NCBI GenBank assembly: GCA_963693085.1
Contig: OY856409.1
Span: forward strand, 1,165,395,249-1,165,459,248
Source of the DNA: Alisma plantago-aquatica
Lineage: Eukaryota > Streptophyta > Magnoliopsida > Alismatales > Alismataceae
Reading direction: 5' to 3'
Length of the DNA: 64,000 nucleotides
The notes under the pieces were generated by a model. It saw only the letters and a list, made by a program, of their open reading frames with translations, searched no databases and was not told where the DNA came from. The position numbers and the translations under genes are program-made. Positions 24,331 through 34,680 of the stretch are shown here, piece after piece. The first letter of the stretch is position 1, and each line of letters starts with the position of its first letter.

Positions 24331-26089
24331 CTAGGCCAACAAATACGTGTATGTTGTCATTCTTATACCTACAATCCTAGTTTCATCATTCATATCCTAA
24401 GTTTTGTGTAACATCATTTAATCATGCTTGTCAGTTTATACTAAATAGTAAATAAACCATGATTCCATATATCAAAGATTTGAATCAGGGGGTGATGTAG
24501 CCCTATTTTAGGGCTCCATCATGTGCCATTTTGTACTTAAATCACATCTAAACATGTTAGATTACAAGATTTTGCCCCTAATGTGTTTATCATTACCAAA
24601 TGCACTTATGATGTTCTTTGCACTATTTTTAGGTACTTGGACCATGCCTTAGATGGAAGAGAGAGAAAGAAGGAGTTCTAGGGCTCCTCCACTCATGGGG
24701 AGGTCCAAAGGAGGCCCCAAAATCTCCCTCAACCTACCTCCAATGGCCAACAGTCGTCACTAAGAAAAGACATCCAAGAATGATGAAGTTTAAAGGATAA
24801 TCAAGTGGTGCAAGCCTCACCACGGCAGTGGGAACTTCCCATGGTGGTGCGAATTTATGACCAAGAACCAGCATTTCAACAGGGTTTTTCCCCAAGTCAC
24901 CATGACTGTGGCCAATGAAGAACAAAACGACTGTGATGCTGTTCAACAGGGTTTTACCCAAGTCACCACGATCGTGGCCAATGAAGAACAAAACAACTGT
25001 GATGCTGTTCCACGATCGTGGAGCAGCATCACAATCGTTTTGTTCTTCATTGGCCACAGTCATTGTGACTTGGGGAAAAACCCTGTTGAAATGTTGGTTC
25101 TTGGTCATAAATTCACACGACCGTGGGAAGTGCCCACGACCACATCCCCCTCCTCCAAAACTGTCGTGTGACCCAACACGGCCGTGGTGCCACTCACCCA
25201 CCAGGACTGTGGCACTTTGCCACGACCGTGGCCACCAACATAGCATACCAGCAGCCCCATACCACAATCGTATTCTTACCCCATGACCGTCCTATACTAC
25301 CCCCACCACGGCCGTGGCACACCAACACGATCGTGGTGACCAACCTACCCTACCATTTCTACCACATACCCACCTCAAATCCACTCCATTTCACCATTTC
25401 CATTAGAGCTTCATATATCAACATACATACTAGGTCAGATTTCAAGTCAAGATTTAGGCATTTAATCACCTTAGGGTGCATACATGATTCACAAGGTATT
25501 TGGGTGCACAAAGAATAATATATGTCACTGATTTAGGAGTTCACGTTATCATTTTAGAAATAGAAGACCCACATGTTAGTTAAGTTTGAGATTTAATATC
25601 AATGTATCTTTAACACGCATGTTTCAAGGTTCAAAGCACATAATCAAATCAAATTAGGATGCTAGAATGGACAAGTTGAATCTTATTTCAACATGCATCA
25701 AAACTTACTGAATTAGGTCAAGCATGAGGATTAGAAGCACAAATATATGCAAGTACAAGGTTTGAAGCCTAATGGCACATTGGGAGAGTGAGATTATACC
25801 TCACTTGAAGGCTGAAGAACAAATATATGCAAGTCAACAACACAAATGGATGACACAACAACTCAATTCAGCCCAAGAGCACAAGTGCAATCAATGCAAT
25901 TATGTTATAATGAATTAGTTAGGTGTCAATAAGCATCAATTTTAGTGAGACTCTCTTAGTCCATGCTACTACAAATGGGAAATCAGAAAATATGTTGCAT
26001 GTGTAACCTTAATTACAAAAATATAATCTAAATCAACTAATGACAAAAATTACCCTAATGACAAAAGGGCCGACAAGGAGCAAGAAGAT
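24331..26089. other. CACTA B-specific insert with a 94-bp inverted repeat and CACGRYCGTG palindromes
   Basis: Copies C and D have much shorter, different sequence between the hairpin repeat and the GC-rich leader, so most of this is probably inserted DNA. TTTGAATCAGGGGG at about 24478-24491 followed by TGATGTAGCC resembles a polypurine tract plus LTR start, so a solo LTR or fragment is possible, but I found no second end. 24848-24941 and 25024-25117 form a 94-bp inverted repeat with about four mismatches. 24820-25340 is dense in CACGATCGTGG/CACGGCCGTGG. 25340-26089 holds nothing I recognise. Confidence 0.6.
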
Positions 26090-26510
26090 AGGGGTTATTT
26101 TGAGCATTTTGTTACTAAAAATTGTAGGAGCAGGAGCAAGGAGCAAGGAGCAAGAAGAGGAGGAAGAAGGGTACTGTGAGAAGGAGTAGGAGCAGAGGAA
26201 GAAGAGGTGCTGGAGGAGCAGGACCAGGAGGTGGTGGCGGCGAGCGGGCGGCGGCGGTGAGTGGGCGATGACCGGAGCAGGAGCAGGAGCAGAGGCGGAG
26301 GAGCAGAGGAGAAGGCGGTGGCAACAACAAGAGAAAGCAGAGGAGCTAGCGGTGGCAGCATCAGTGGTAGGCATGAGCGACGACAACGGGGAAGGAAGAC
26401 TGGTGGTATGGAAGGTGGAAGTGCAGCAGATGGCCGCGGAATCACCAGACCCTAGTGAAATTGCCAATGAAATAGAGAAACGGGAAGAGCCTGGCTCACA
26501 CGGGTGCTAT
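26090..26510 (-). other. GC-rich purine/pyrimidine-skewed leader of CACTA B
   Basis: Low-complexity AGGAGC/GAAGAGG-type sequence on the plus strand (pyrimidine-rich on the element strand). It sits between the 5' subterminal repeats and the region upstream of ORF1. The equivalent position in C (42960-43400) and D (44390-44760) has the same composition. In D it ends in a CAAG|GTACTA donor-like site. It is probably the transcribed 5' leader. Overlapping frames here are composition artefacts. Confidence 0.6.
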
Positions 26511-26514
26511 TAAG

Positions 26515-27098
26515 TTAACAATAGGCGTCAGTTATTAACATAAACCGACGCTTACAACTTTCGGCGTCAGTTACCACCAACACACCGACACATATGTTCA
26601 CTGATAGTTGTCAGTTCCAAATAGCAAAACTGAAGTCTATCTGTATATGCCGACAAAAAATAAATGTTCACAAATTATGACCGTAGGCGTCGGTTTCCAG
26701 ACAAAACTGACGTCCATTGGACAAATGTAACCCTAAAAAATTCACGGGGACGGCGCGTGAAACCTTATTAGCTTCGGTTTTTTCCACAAAAACCGACGAA
26801 CTTTGGCGGTATTTTTTTTCGTCATTAGGCATCGTTTATTAAGTAAAAAACTGACGGTGTATGTGAAACTTTGGGGGGTAATTTTATTCACTTGAAAAAT
26901 TGGATTTAGCGGGCTATGTTAGGTATCAGTTTGACTTAGGGAGTCGACGCTTAATAAAAAGCTATACCCGTATTTGGCCGGTCTTCAAATATAGATGTCG
27001 TTCTCTATAATTAGCTGACGTTGTAGGGTTTAGGCATCAATTTTCGATAATAACCGACGTCTCTAAATGTGACGTTATAATATAATTATGTAGTAGTG
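26515..27098 (-). repeat. 5' subterminal repeats and TIR of CACTA B
   Basis: Diverged GGCGTCGGTT ... AACCGACGCC pairs run from about 26525 to 27060, then the TIR ends TATGTAGTAGTG at 27098. The reverse complement of the terminal 100 bases aligns with the left tip of copy D at 33825-33912. That match allowed D to be recognised as split by C. Confidence 0.88.
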
Positions 27099-28265
27099 TC
27101 CATTCATGCGTTCCCTATCTTCACAAGATTTGGGACATTGAGCTCTAGAGATGGGAACTCCATTCCTCATGGGTATGTTTCCTCTCTTTGAGTTCTCCAT
27201 GCCGAACCTCTTCAACACTTTGTCAATGTATGTACTTTGACTTAGTCCAAAATGCCTTTTGGATCTATCTCTATAGATCTTGATTCATAAGATATAGGAA
27301 GTTTCTCCCAAGTCTTTCATTGAGAATGTATTTCCAAGCCATGGCTTTACCTTTTGTAAAGCAGGGATGTCATTCCCCATCAATAGTATGTCATCTACAT
27401 ACAATATAAGGAATGTAGTCATGCTCCCACTAACCTTCTTGTACACACAAGGTTCATCTTCATTTTTACTAAAGCCAAACTCTTTGACTGCTTCGTCAAA
27501 TTGAAGATTCCAGCACCGAGATGCTTGCTTCAATCCATAGATTGACCTCTGTAGCTTACATTCTTTATTTGCATCCTTTGAATTTATAAAACCTTCAAGT
27601 TGTATCATGTACACATTCTCGACAAGATTCCCATTTAGGAAATCGGTTTTAACATCCATCTGCCAAATTTCATAGTCATAGTAGGTTGCAATAGCAAGCA
27701 TGATCCTGATGGACTTAATCATGGCAACTAGAGAAAAGGTTTCATCATAGTCAACACCTTGAACTTGTTTGAAACCCTTTGCAACCAATCTACCTTTAAA
27801 TGTTTGCACATTGCCATCCATTTCGCTCTTCTTCTTGAAGACCCACTTGCACCCTATGGGTTTTACCCCTTCAGGTGGATCCACCAAGGTCCATACCTTG
27901 TTGGTATACATGGATTCCATCTCAAATCTCATGGCCTCAAGCCATTTCTCAGAGTTTTGTCCATGTATAGCTTCTAGATAGGTAGTTGGATCATCATCTA
28001 TGATCAACTCACCGCCTTCTTGAGTCATAAGATATCCAAATCTTTCACGCTCAAGGCATGTCCTACTAGATCTACGAGGCTCTTGTGTTACCTGAGGAAT
28101 TTGAGATTCCACAACAACTTGTAATTCTCTACGTTCCTCTTGTATATCTACTGGTTCAATGTTTTCTTGTTGGTCTTGAACTTCTTTGAGCTCTATTTTC
28201 CTCCCACTGATTCCTTTGGAAATAAATTCCTTTTCTAGGAATACGCCAGTTCTAGCAACAAACAC
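27099..28265 (-). pseudogene. Copia reverse transcriptase region (upstream of the CACTA B insertion)
   Basis: The minus strand encodes RVT_2: VWTLVDPPEGVKPIGCKWVF, QMDVKTDFLNGNL, YGLKQASRCWN, CVYKK and the catalytic LILYVDDILL, then FSMKDLGETSYIL before a stop near 27285. Readable copia sequence continues to ERMNG at the insertion site (27099). The frame is the same as for the integrase region upstream, so damage is mainly by substitution. The YVDD box and the D of QMDVKTDFLNG are present. Confidence 0.92.
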
Positions 28266-28304
28266 TTTGTTGTCATATGGATTGAAAAAGTAATATCCCC
28301 TAGT

Positions 28305-29462
28305 TTACTTGGGATATCTAACAAGGTAACACTTATCTAATTTGGGTCCAAGCTTTTCAGGAAACATTTTCTTGACATAAGCTTTGCATCCCCAAATAAT
28401 CATAAAAGACATATCAGGACGTTTCTCGTGCCATATCTCATATGGTGTCTTTTGAACCGATTTAGATGGTACACAGTTAAGTGTATATGCGGTGGTTTCA
28501 AGAGAATAACCCCAGAAGGAAGTTGGAAGATCGACAAAACTCATCATAGATTGCACAATGTCTTATAATGTGTGATTCCTACTTTTTGACACACCATTAT
28601 GTTATGGTGTTCTAAGTGGAGTCCATTGTGATATAATATTGTAGGCTCTTAGAAGGTCCTCAAACTCTTGGCTTAAGTATTCTCCACCTTGATTGAATCG
28701 AAGTACCTTTATACTTTTATCAAGTTGGTTCTGTACTTCATTCATGAAATCCTTGAACCTTTCAAGGGTTTCTGATTTATGTTTCATCAAGAAAACATAA
28801 CCATACCTAGTGAAGTCATCAGTAAAGGTAATGAAGTACTGATACCCACCTCTAGCATTTGTTCTAAAAGGCCCACATACATCAATATGCATGAGTCATA
28901 ATAGATCACTCGCTCTTTCACCTTTTTCAAAAAAGGGGGCCTTGGTCATCTTGCCCAATACACATGATTCACATGTCTCTAATGATTCAAGATCAAAAGA
29001 GTCCAGATAACCATATTTTTTAAGTCTAGATCTGCGATTCTCATTTATGTGCCCTAGACGACAATGCCAAAGGTATGTTTTGTTTGAGTCATTGAGTTTT
29101 TGTCTTTTGGTGTTTACGTTGTATACACTTATCTGTAGATCTATCAAATATAAACCATAAGACATTAGGGCATTGCCATAAAAGATCCCATCTTTAGAAA
29201 TAGAACATTTTCCATTCTTAATAAGAAATTCAAATCCATCCTTGTCCAAACAAGATACATAAATGATATTCCTATTAATGGTAGGTACATAATAGTGGTT
29301 GTGTAACTCTATTATCAACCCACTTGGTAGAGATAACTCATAGGTTCCTACTACACTGGAAGCAACTCTTGCTTCATTAGCAACACATAGTTCAACCTCA
29401 CCTTTTGCTAAAGGCCTACTTCTTTTCAGATCTTTCACATTTGAACAATGTGTGATCCACAT
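28305..29462 (-). pseudogene. Copia protease remnant, GAG-pre-integrase and integrase
   Basis: One frame with nonsense codons at about 28896, 28602, 28572 and 28305. It contains the GAG-pre-integrase domain (LWHCRLGHINENR and CESCVLGKMTKAPF, the zinc-binding H/C pair) and the integrase core (MHIDVCGPFRTNARGGYQYF, RFNQGGEYLSQEF). The second catalytic Asp expected before the GGEY motif is Asn here. A protease-like SSSWVLDIVCGSHI stretch lies at the gag/pol junction near 29440-29480, where the usual DTG has become DIV. The integrase C-terminal part follows at 28305-28556. Confidence 0.9.
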
Positions 29463-30067
29463 ACAATATCAAGTACCCATGATGAAGAAGTAGTAAAGTT
29501 AATTTCAATTACGTATACACTAAAAGTAGAGATCTCTATCTCTTGCTTCATCTTCCTTGATTCCCTTAATCCTCTCCATATTTTGAGTGTAGAAGACTTG
29601 GACTTCATCTTGGTGGGAGAACGCTTCTCTTCCTTGCTTGTGTCCTTGGACTCCATTCCACTTATCACTATCATTGAACTATCCTTCTTCATTTGTGCTT
29701 CAACATTTTTCAAAATGTCAAGAAACTTTGACAGCGGTTTAGCCATGTTACACAAGTAGTAATACTTGATAAACATGCTATATGATTTAGGCAAAGATTG
29801 CAAAATCATATCTGTGGCCAACTCTTGACCCAAAGGAAATCTCAATTTCTCTAGACGTTCTATATGCCCACTCATATTGAGCACATGGGGTCTAACTGGA
29901 TCTCCCTCTATCAGTTTGCATTCAAACAACACCTTAGGCATACATAGAGAAGATTCTACAACCACTGGTATCTTAGGAATATGCAGAACACTTCTCATAC
30001 TCCTTAACCATTTATGAAAATTTATCTCAATTAAATTGTCCGATTTCAATGATGATTTCTTTGCCAC
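29435..30067 (-). pseudogene. Copia gag remnant
   Basis: A 210-codon frame just upstream of the integrase region reads like a shortened copia gag (UBN2-type): VLFECKLIEGDPVRPHVLNM, IERLEKLRFPLGQELATDMI, LQSLPKSYSMFI, then a lysine-rich linker. No CCHC zinc knuckle is visible, and the N-terminus is shorter than usual. It runs into the protease remnant in a different frame from integrase, so a frameshift lies near 29450. Confidence 0.8.
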
Positions 30068-31434
30068 TTGATTCTACAAGAGAAAATAGTTGCATTTTGT
30101 CAAAACTCCTTTTGATTTGATTTGATTTAAATAAAATTGACAATAATAATTAGGTCTTTAATTAATTATCGCTCCCACTATTTTGATCAAATTGATAACC
30201 CTCATCTATCAATTCGGAAGATTGCAGCGTACAACCTTCTAGTGAGCAAGATCCTGACTTCCTCTAAGTTATGGACCAGTGAGGGCTGCCATCCACAACT
30301 TGATTCTTGTAGGTAGGCAACTTTTTCCAATTGCATCATATGCAACTCTTGATAGATGTTATGCACAACTCTTGTCATGAACATCTGCATGCCTCAAGGT
30401 GCTTAATTTTATTCAGATCACCTTGTTAAGTCCATTCTCAAAATCCAACACAATGAGTATGCACCCTGCAAAGGCAGACCCACATACCCACTATCACACT
30501 TCCACGAGATAGACGGTGTACCACGTGAAGGCATGCCCACACTTAGTCGATCAAGCTTTTTATGTGTGTTGCTTTTAGAAGGCATCTTAAACTTAATATT
30601 TATATTGAGGGGTTTGAGATTTATATACATATACATATCCAATCAACACATATATAGTATGTATCTTATACATGTTATATCCCACAAGAAAACATGTAAA
30701 GTGATAAAACGATGATTATGGCCATCCTATTAGAAATTATTTGAGCCACAAGGAATTATGGTCATATATGTCTACATCACATGTAGTAACCTATTATTGA
30801 TGAAGATTTGTGCTTGGGTCATTCTGAGTTGATCAGATCATCTTATGACTGATCGGTTCATCTCCTGGCCAGTCGGTTGGTTGTCACCAACTGATCGTAT
30901 GGCTTCTCCAGATGGTCAGTTTTCGTGTCGTCGTGCTCCTCATTAGGCCACCAGTTGCTTGTCTTGCACCATCATTCGGTTGTCTCGGTCCTCCAATCAC
31001 TCGTCTGGGCCCCCATCATTCTTCGACATAATAGGAAATAAAACTATCCTACTTTTACATATATCTTTGGGAAACCCTGAGTTACATTCAGGGGGAGCAA
31101 AGGTAGAAGAGAAGGCTCAAGTAATCTCAAGTTACACCTGGAATAGAATAAAGGACTTGGTACGTAGATTGAGATGCAAAAAACCACAACCAACCAAGAA
31201 CACACATGGGTTTATAGGCCATAACCACGCTACACATCCACCATTAAAACCATTTTAGGGAGACACGTATCGATTTCACATATATACCATATCATATATG
31301 TATATTGGGATTTGTGGTATTTAATCAGATATGCACATTAGCAAGTTAAAGTATTCACATCACATGCAGTAATAAATGGCGAAAAACCAAAATCCAATCA
31401 TATCAATTAATCCTAAAACATAGTATGTTGACGT
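30068..31434 (-). other. Copia leader between primer site and gag remnant
   Basis: About 1.4 kb without a recognisable domain, long for a copia leader. Part may be decayed gag. 30830-31020 contains words related to the LTR palindrome (ACTGATCGGTTCA, TGATCAGATCA, CCAGTCGGTTGG). The open frame at 30959-31258 is on the opposite strand and unsupported. Confidence 0.5.
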
Positions 31435-31448
31435 GGCTCTGATACCAC
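31435..31448 (-). other. tRNA-iMet primer binding site of the copia element
   Basis: On the minus strand the 5' LTR ends CCCAACA and is followed within two bases by TGGTATCAGAGC. This matches the complement of the 3' end of initiator tRNA-Met, the standard primer site of plant copia elements. It fixes the element's orientation. Confidence 0.95.
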
Positions 31449-33608
31449 TGTTGGGTTTTGTGGGATAGAATAGGCAGTGGAAACAAAAAATTTATCTAAC
31501 CACAAACCCATAACCATCAGATCACATCAACAACTATGCAATAATAATGATGGTTTAGCGAGATATACCTAGTCTTGAGGCTTGCATACTGACAATACCT
31601 CACAAATAGTGTTGCCTTCAACCACCTAGTCTTCGACGACGTCTATGCATCTCATGTTCTTGACCTGGACTATGGTTGATAGTCATCCTCCTGAGTGGCA
31701 GAAATCTCCCACCTCTTTAGATAGTCCACACGGACTATCGAGAACTTTAGTCGTCCTGATGGACATACTAAAAGGAGTTGTCCCCTTCTTTCGACATAAT
31801 AGTCATCCACACACTCTCCCACCACTAGTCACTTTTCTACAATTGTCTTTCCCTTGTTGTTCCTCCCTGGATGGGTAGAACTTGCTTGGGCTCTCTCAGT
31901 TACCACAACCAGAGAGGACAACAACTTTGTAGAACAACTGATGTTCTGAGTTGTCTATTCTGAGAAGCCCCATGTACCCCTGTATTTATAGTAAAGGGCA
32001 GGGTCAAGGTTCCCAGTCTTTACAGGAGTAGAAGGGTCTAGAATTTCCATGAACTGATTGTACTGTGGCAGATGAATCGATCGTTTCATAACTGAATCAA
32101 TCATTTGGGTAAGTGAGCCGATCGGTTCATAACTGAACCGATCATTTGGGCAGGTGAGATGATCGATTCACCTAGTGAACCAGTCGTTTAACTTCCCAGA
32201 CTTGTCAACAATTGACTTTCCTTGTTTGTTTCTAATTAATGCAAAGATTAATTCTTGTCCCAATCAAATTAAATAAGTGAAATGAGAATCTTTTCTCACA
32301 AATCAAGAAAATCGAACTCTGCTAATTTGGTCCATGTGAACCGATTGGTTCACCAGTGTGAACAGGTCATCTCACTGACCATGAGCCGATCGGTTAACCC
32401 AGTGAACCTGACAGTTGGCGGTCCAGGTTGTGCAAAACTCAGTCAATGCAGTTCTTAATCAATCTAACACTCTAATCAGTTGGTTCAACACTTGAACTCG
32501 ATGATTCTGAGTCAAGTCTATTGATTGAATGCTTAATTGAGCACCTAAACACCTTAGTAATCAATCTAAACATCATTCATGGATAATCTCCTCTTCCAGA
32601 TTAATCCTATGTGTGTGACCCTATAGGTTCTATTTCACATTGGCAGTGAATGTCCATAACTAACTTATGACATCACAAGCAAAGAGTGGTGCCTAGTCAC
32701 ACATCAGTGCTACCCAAGTGAAGGGGAAAGTCAGAGAACAACTTTCAACCTATAATCTATTATTGGTGTTATAGTGAATGTATAGTCCCTTTGTCACTAA
32801 TATCTGAATTGAACTTGTGCCATGGACTTGTCATCCTCTATAAACATGCAATTCATGTTTCTTGAACTAGAGCAGACTATCTGAGATATATGCAAGCTCA
32901 GTATCATATATTGACTCACATGTACATAGCCATATATTTCTCAGTCTCGCTTATCAAGTGGCCAGGATATCATACTCCCTTAGGAGGGACAAATTCCATA
33001 TATATCACTCACAGTCAAGTCCCCATGTGTCAAAGTGACCCAATCATCATCATCGTTATAACAACTCATGTTTCAAGACTTTGTTTGATGATGTCAAAGT
33101 GTACCCAACCACATGTGATGAGTGCAGTGATTTCATGTCTAAGAACCATAGTCACCACCAATACTATAAGAGATGATCATGACTAACCAATTGTGGTTTC
33201 CATGCATCACTCTTATAGTGGGTTTGTCCAATACACTGCTCTCTAATAGATATCTATGTGCTTAGTTTGATATCATATATCATGACTGATGAGATTCTTT
33301 CATCAACCAACACATACTCTAGTCTTTTGTGTTATTGACGTCTATGGTTATTTCCACAATAACAACCAACTAGGGACATAACAAGAATGTATACTCTTAA
33401 CATCCATATGATCTCATTGTTTAGGTCATCAACCTAAAGACAAACGTCATTGAGTAATATAATTCTTTATACATCTAACATGTTATATCGTTATCTCAAA
33501 ACAGATTAAACATATAGTTCGAAATTGCCTTTATTATTATTCAAATCATTTATGAAGTATGTAATTACAATCATCATATGGCTGGATCTATGGGCATACA
33601 TACCAATA
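31449..33608 (-). repeat. 5' LTR of the copia element
   Basis: The partner of 12955-15090. On the element strand it would start at 33608, where the TGTTGGTATG of the other LTR reads TATTGGTATG through one substitution, and it ends CCCAACA at 31449. It contains TGAACCGATCGGTTCA-type palindromes at 32075-32190 and 32335-32415. An 18-bp-scale indel near 32790 separates the two LTRs. The promoter should lie here, but I could not place a TATA box with confidence. Confidence 0.93.
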
Positions 33609-33613
33609 GAAGG

Positions 33614-33824
33614 GAGGATATGTAATAGGTCAAGCATATCTGAGTGACATATCATACATATTGTTGGATCTAGGGCTCTAGAGGAGGGTGAATAGAGCTT
33701 CAAAATTCTCATAAGAATAGTTAGACCTTCAAATTATATCAATTGAAACCAAATGCTTAAGAATAATTTGAAGTGCTATCTAAGCAAGCATATCAAGGAT
33801 GAGAGAGATTGAAACATACACTTG
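33614..33824. other. Host sequence of the CACTA D insertion, left part
   Basis: A short stretch between the copia target duplication and CACTA D. TGTTGGATCTAGGGCTCTAG near 33663, followed by GAGGAGGGTGAATAGAG, resembles the start of many plant LTRs. The sequence would continue at 53971 after D. It could be an LTR fragment, but no matching end was identified. Confidence 0.4.
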
Positions 33825-33912
33825 CACTACTACAAAAATGGCTTATAACGTCACTTTTACAGGCGTCGGTTGTATAAATACACCGACACCTAAACTATAC
33901 AGTGTCAATTGA

Positions 33913-34430
33913 CACTACTACAGAAACGGCCTTTGGCGTCGGTCGTTTAACCCCATTTGGCGTCGGTTTCCGACCGACGCCTATGTGGGCGCCGCTAAAG
34001 GTCGAACACTTCGGTGTCGGTTTTTTAACCGACGCCTATTTAATCTATAGGCGTCGGTCGTTTAGTAGATAACCGACGCCAAAAGGGTTCGCGCCACAGA
34101 AAACGGCGTCATCTAGGGCACTTTCTGCGTCGGTTATTTACTAAACAACCGACGCCTATATTCCATATAGCTTCGGTCTTTTAGTAGATAACCAACGCAT
34201 AAAGTGCCCTAGATGATGCCATTTTCTGTGGCGCGAACACTTTTGGCGTCGGTTATATACCAAAAGACCGACGCCTATAGATTAAATAGGCATCGGTTTG
34301 ATACGAATATCCGACGCCATTTCCAGGACTGCTTTGGTCACATCAGGCGTCGGTTTATTGAAAAAAACCGACGCTGTAGGTCTTTGCTGACGGTTTTCTA
34401 TAAATAACCGACGCCTATTTATATATATAT
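33913..34430 (-). repeat. 3' TIR and subterminal palindrome array of CACTA C
   Basis: About ten alternating GGCGTCGGTT and AACCGACGCC(T) motifs form nested palindromes of the form GGCGTCGGTT-N8-12-AACCGACGCC. The spacers (TTAGTAGAT, TATACCAAA and similar) repeat too. This is the cleanest example of the family's subterminal array, where an element-encoded DNA-binding protein would be expected to attach. Confidence 0.92.
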
Positions 34431-34479
34431 TTTTTTCATATCAGTTTGCAGGCCTGCTGTGGCTGGTCAGCAGGATGAG

Positions 34480-34511
34480 AACCTGCAGTTCAGTTTTCTG
34501 AACTGCAGGTT
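34480..34511. other. Perfect 14-bp stem-loop near the CACTA C 3' end
   Basis: The stem AACCTGCAGTTCAG with its exact reverse complement surrounds a TTTT loop. It lies 170 bp beyond the ORF2 stop on the element's 3' side. Copy D keeps an equally perfect stem with a slightly different loop. A conserved 3' position and compensating preservation suggest function, perhaps in RNA 3'-end formation. Confidence 0.8.
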
Positions 34512-34680
34512 TACGACATCCATTGATATCAGCCTACAAACAGGCCGCAAACCTGCAAAAGTCACAAGGAAAATTCTACACAAGTACATACATTCAGACA
34601 TCAATTCAATTCTCACATTCACACATATAGAAACATTCAAATACATGTATTAACATTCAGAAATATTCATTTACAAAGTA

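Larger units (their letters stand above)
15778..27098 (-). mobile_element. CACTA (En/Spm) transposon copy B, nested in the copia element
   Basis: A full-length element of about 11.3 kb on the minus strand. It starts CACTACTACAGAAC at 15778 and ends TATGTAGTAGTG at 27098. The flanking trinucleotides are CCC (15775-15777) and TCC (27099-27101), a 3-bp duplication with one later change. Taking out the element and one triplet restores the copia reading frame across the junction. Internal order on the minus strand: 5' subterminal repeats, purine/pyrimidine-skewed GC-rich leader, B-specific insert, 316-bp hairpin repeat, ORF1, ORF2, 3' repeats. Both genes are broken. Confidence 0.95.
12955..33608 (-). 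mobile_element. Ty1/copia LTR retrotransposon split by CACTA B
   Basis: A complete but old element on the minus strand. The 5' LTR is 31449-33608 and the 3' LTR 12955-15090. Both end TGTTGG...-type on the plus strand and are flanked by a perfect 5-bp duplication, GAAGG (12950-12954 and 33609-33613). The tRNA-iMet primer site, gag region, protease remnant, integrase, reverse transcriptase and RNase H follow in copia order. Removing CACTA B (15778-27098) leaves an element of about 9.3 kb. The LTRs differ at roughly one base in ten over their first 200 bases and by small indels, so the insertion is not recent. The coding region is broken mainly by nonsense codons. Lineage within copia was not determined. 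Confidence 0.95.

Noticed and set aside
24734..25518. Open frames across the CACTA B insert
   Set aside because: They are generated by the 94-bp inverted repeat and CACGRYCGTG words; the same peptide text appears on both strands.
26033..26513. Serine/proline- and arginine-rich frames near 26.1-26.5 kb
   Set aside because: Low-complexity purine/pyrimidine sequence without start context or homology; treated as the leader of CACTA B.
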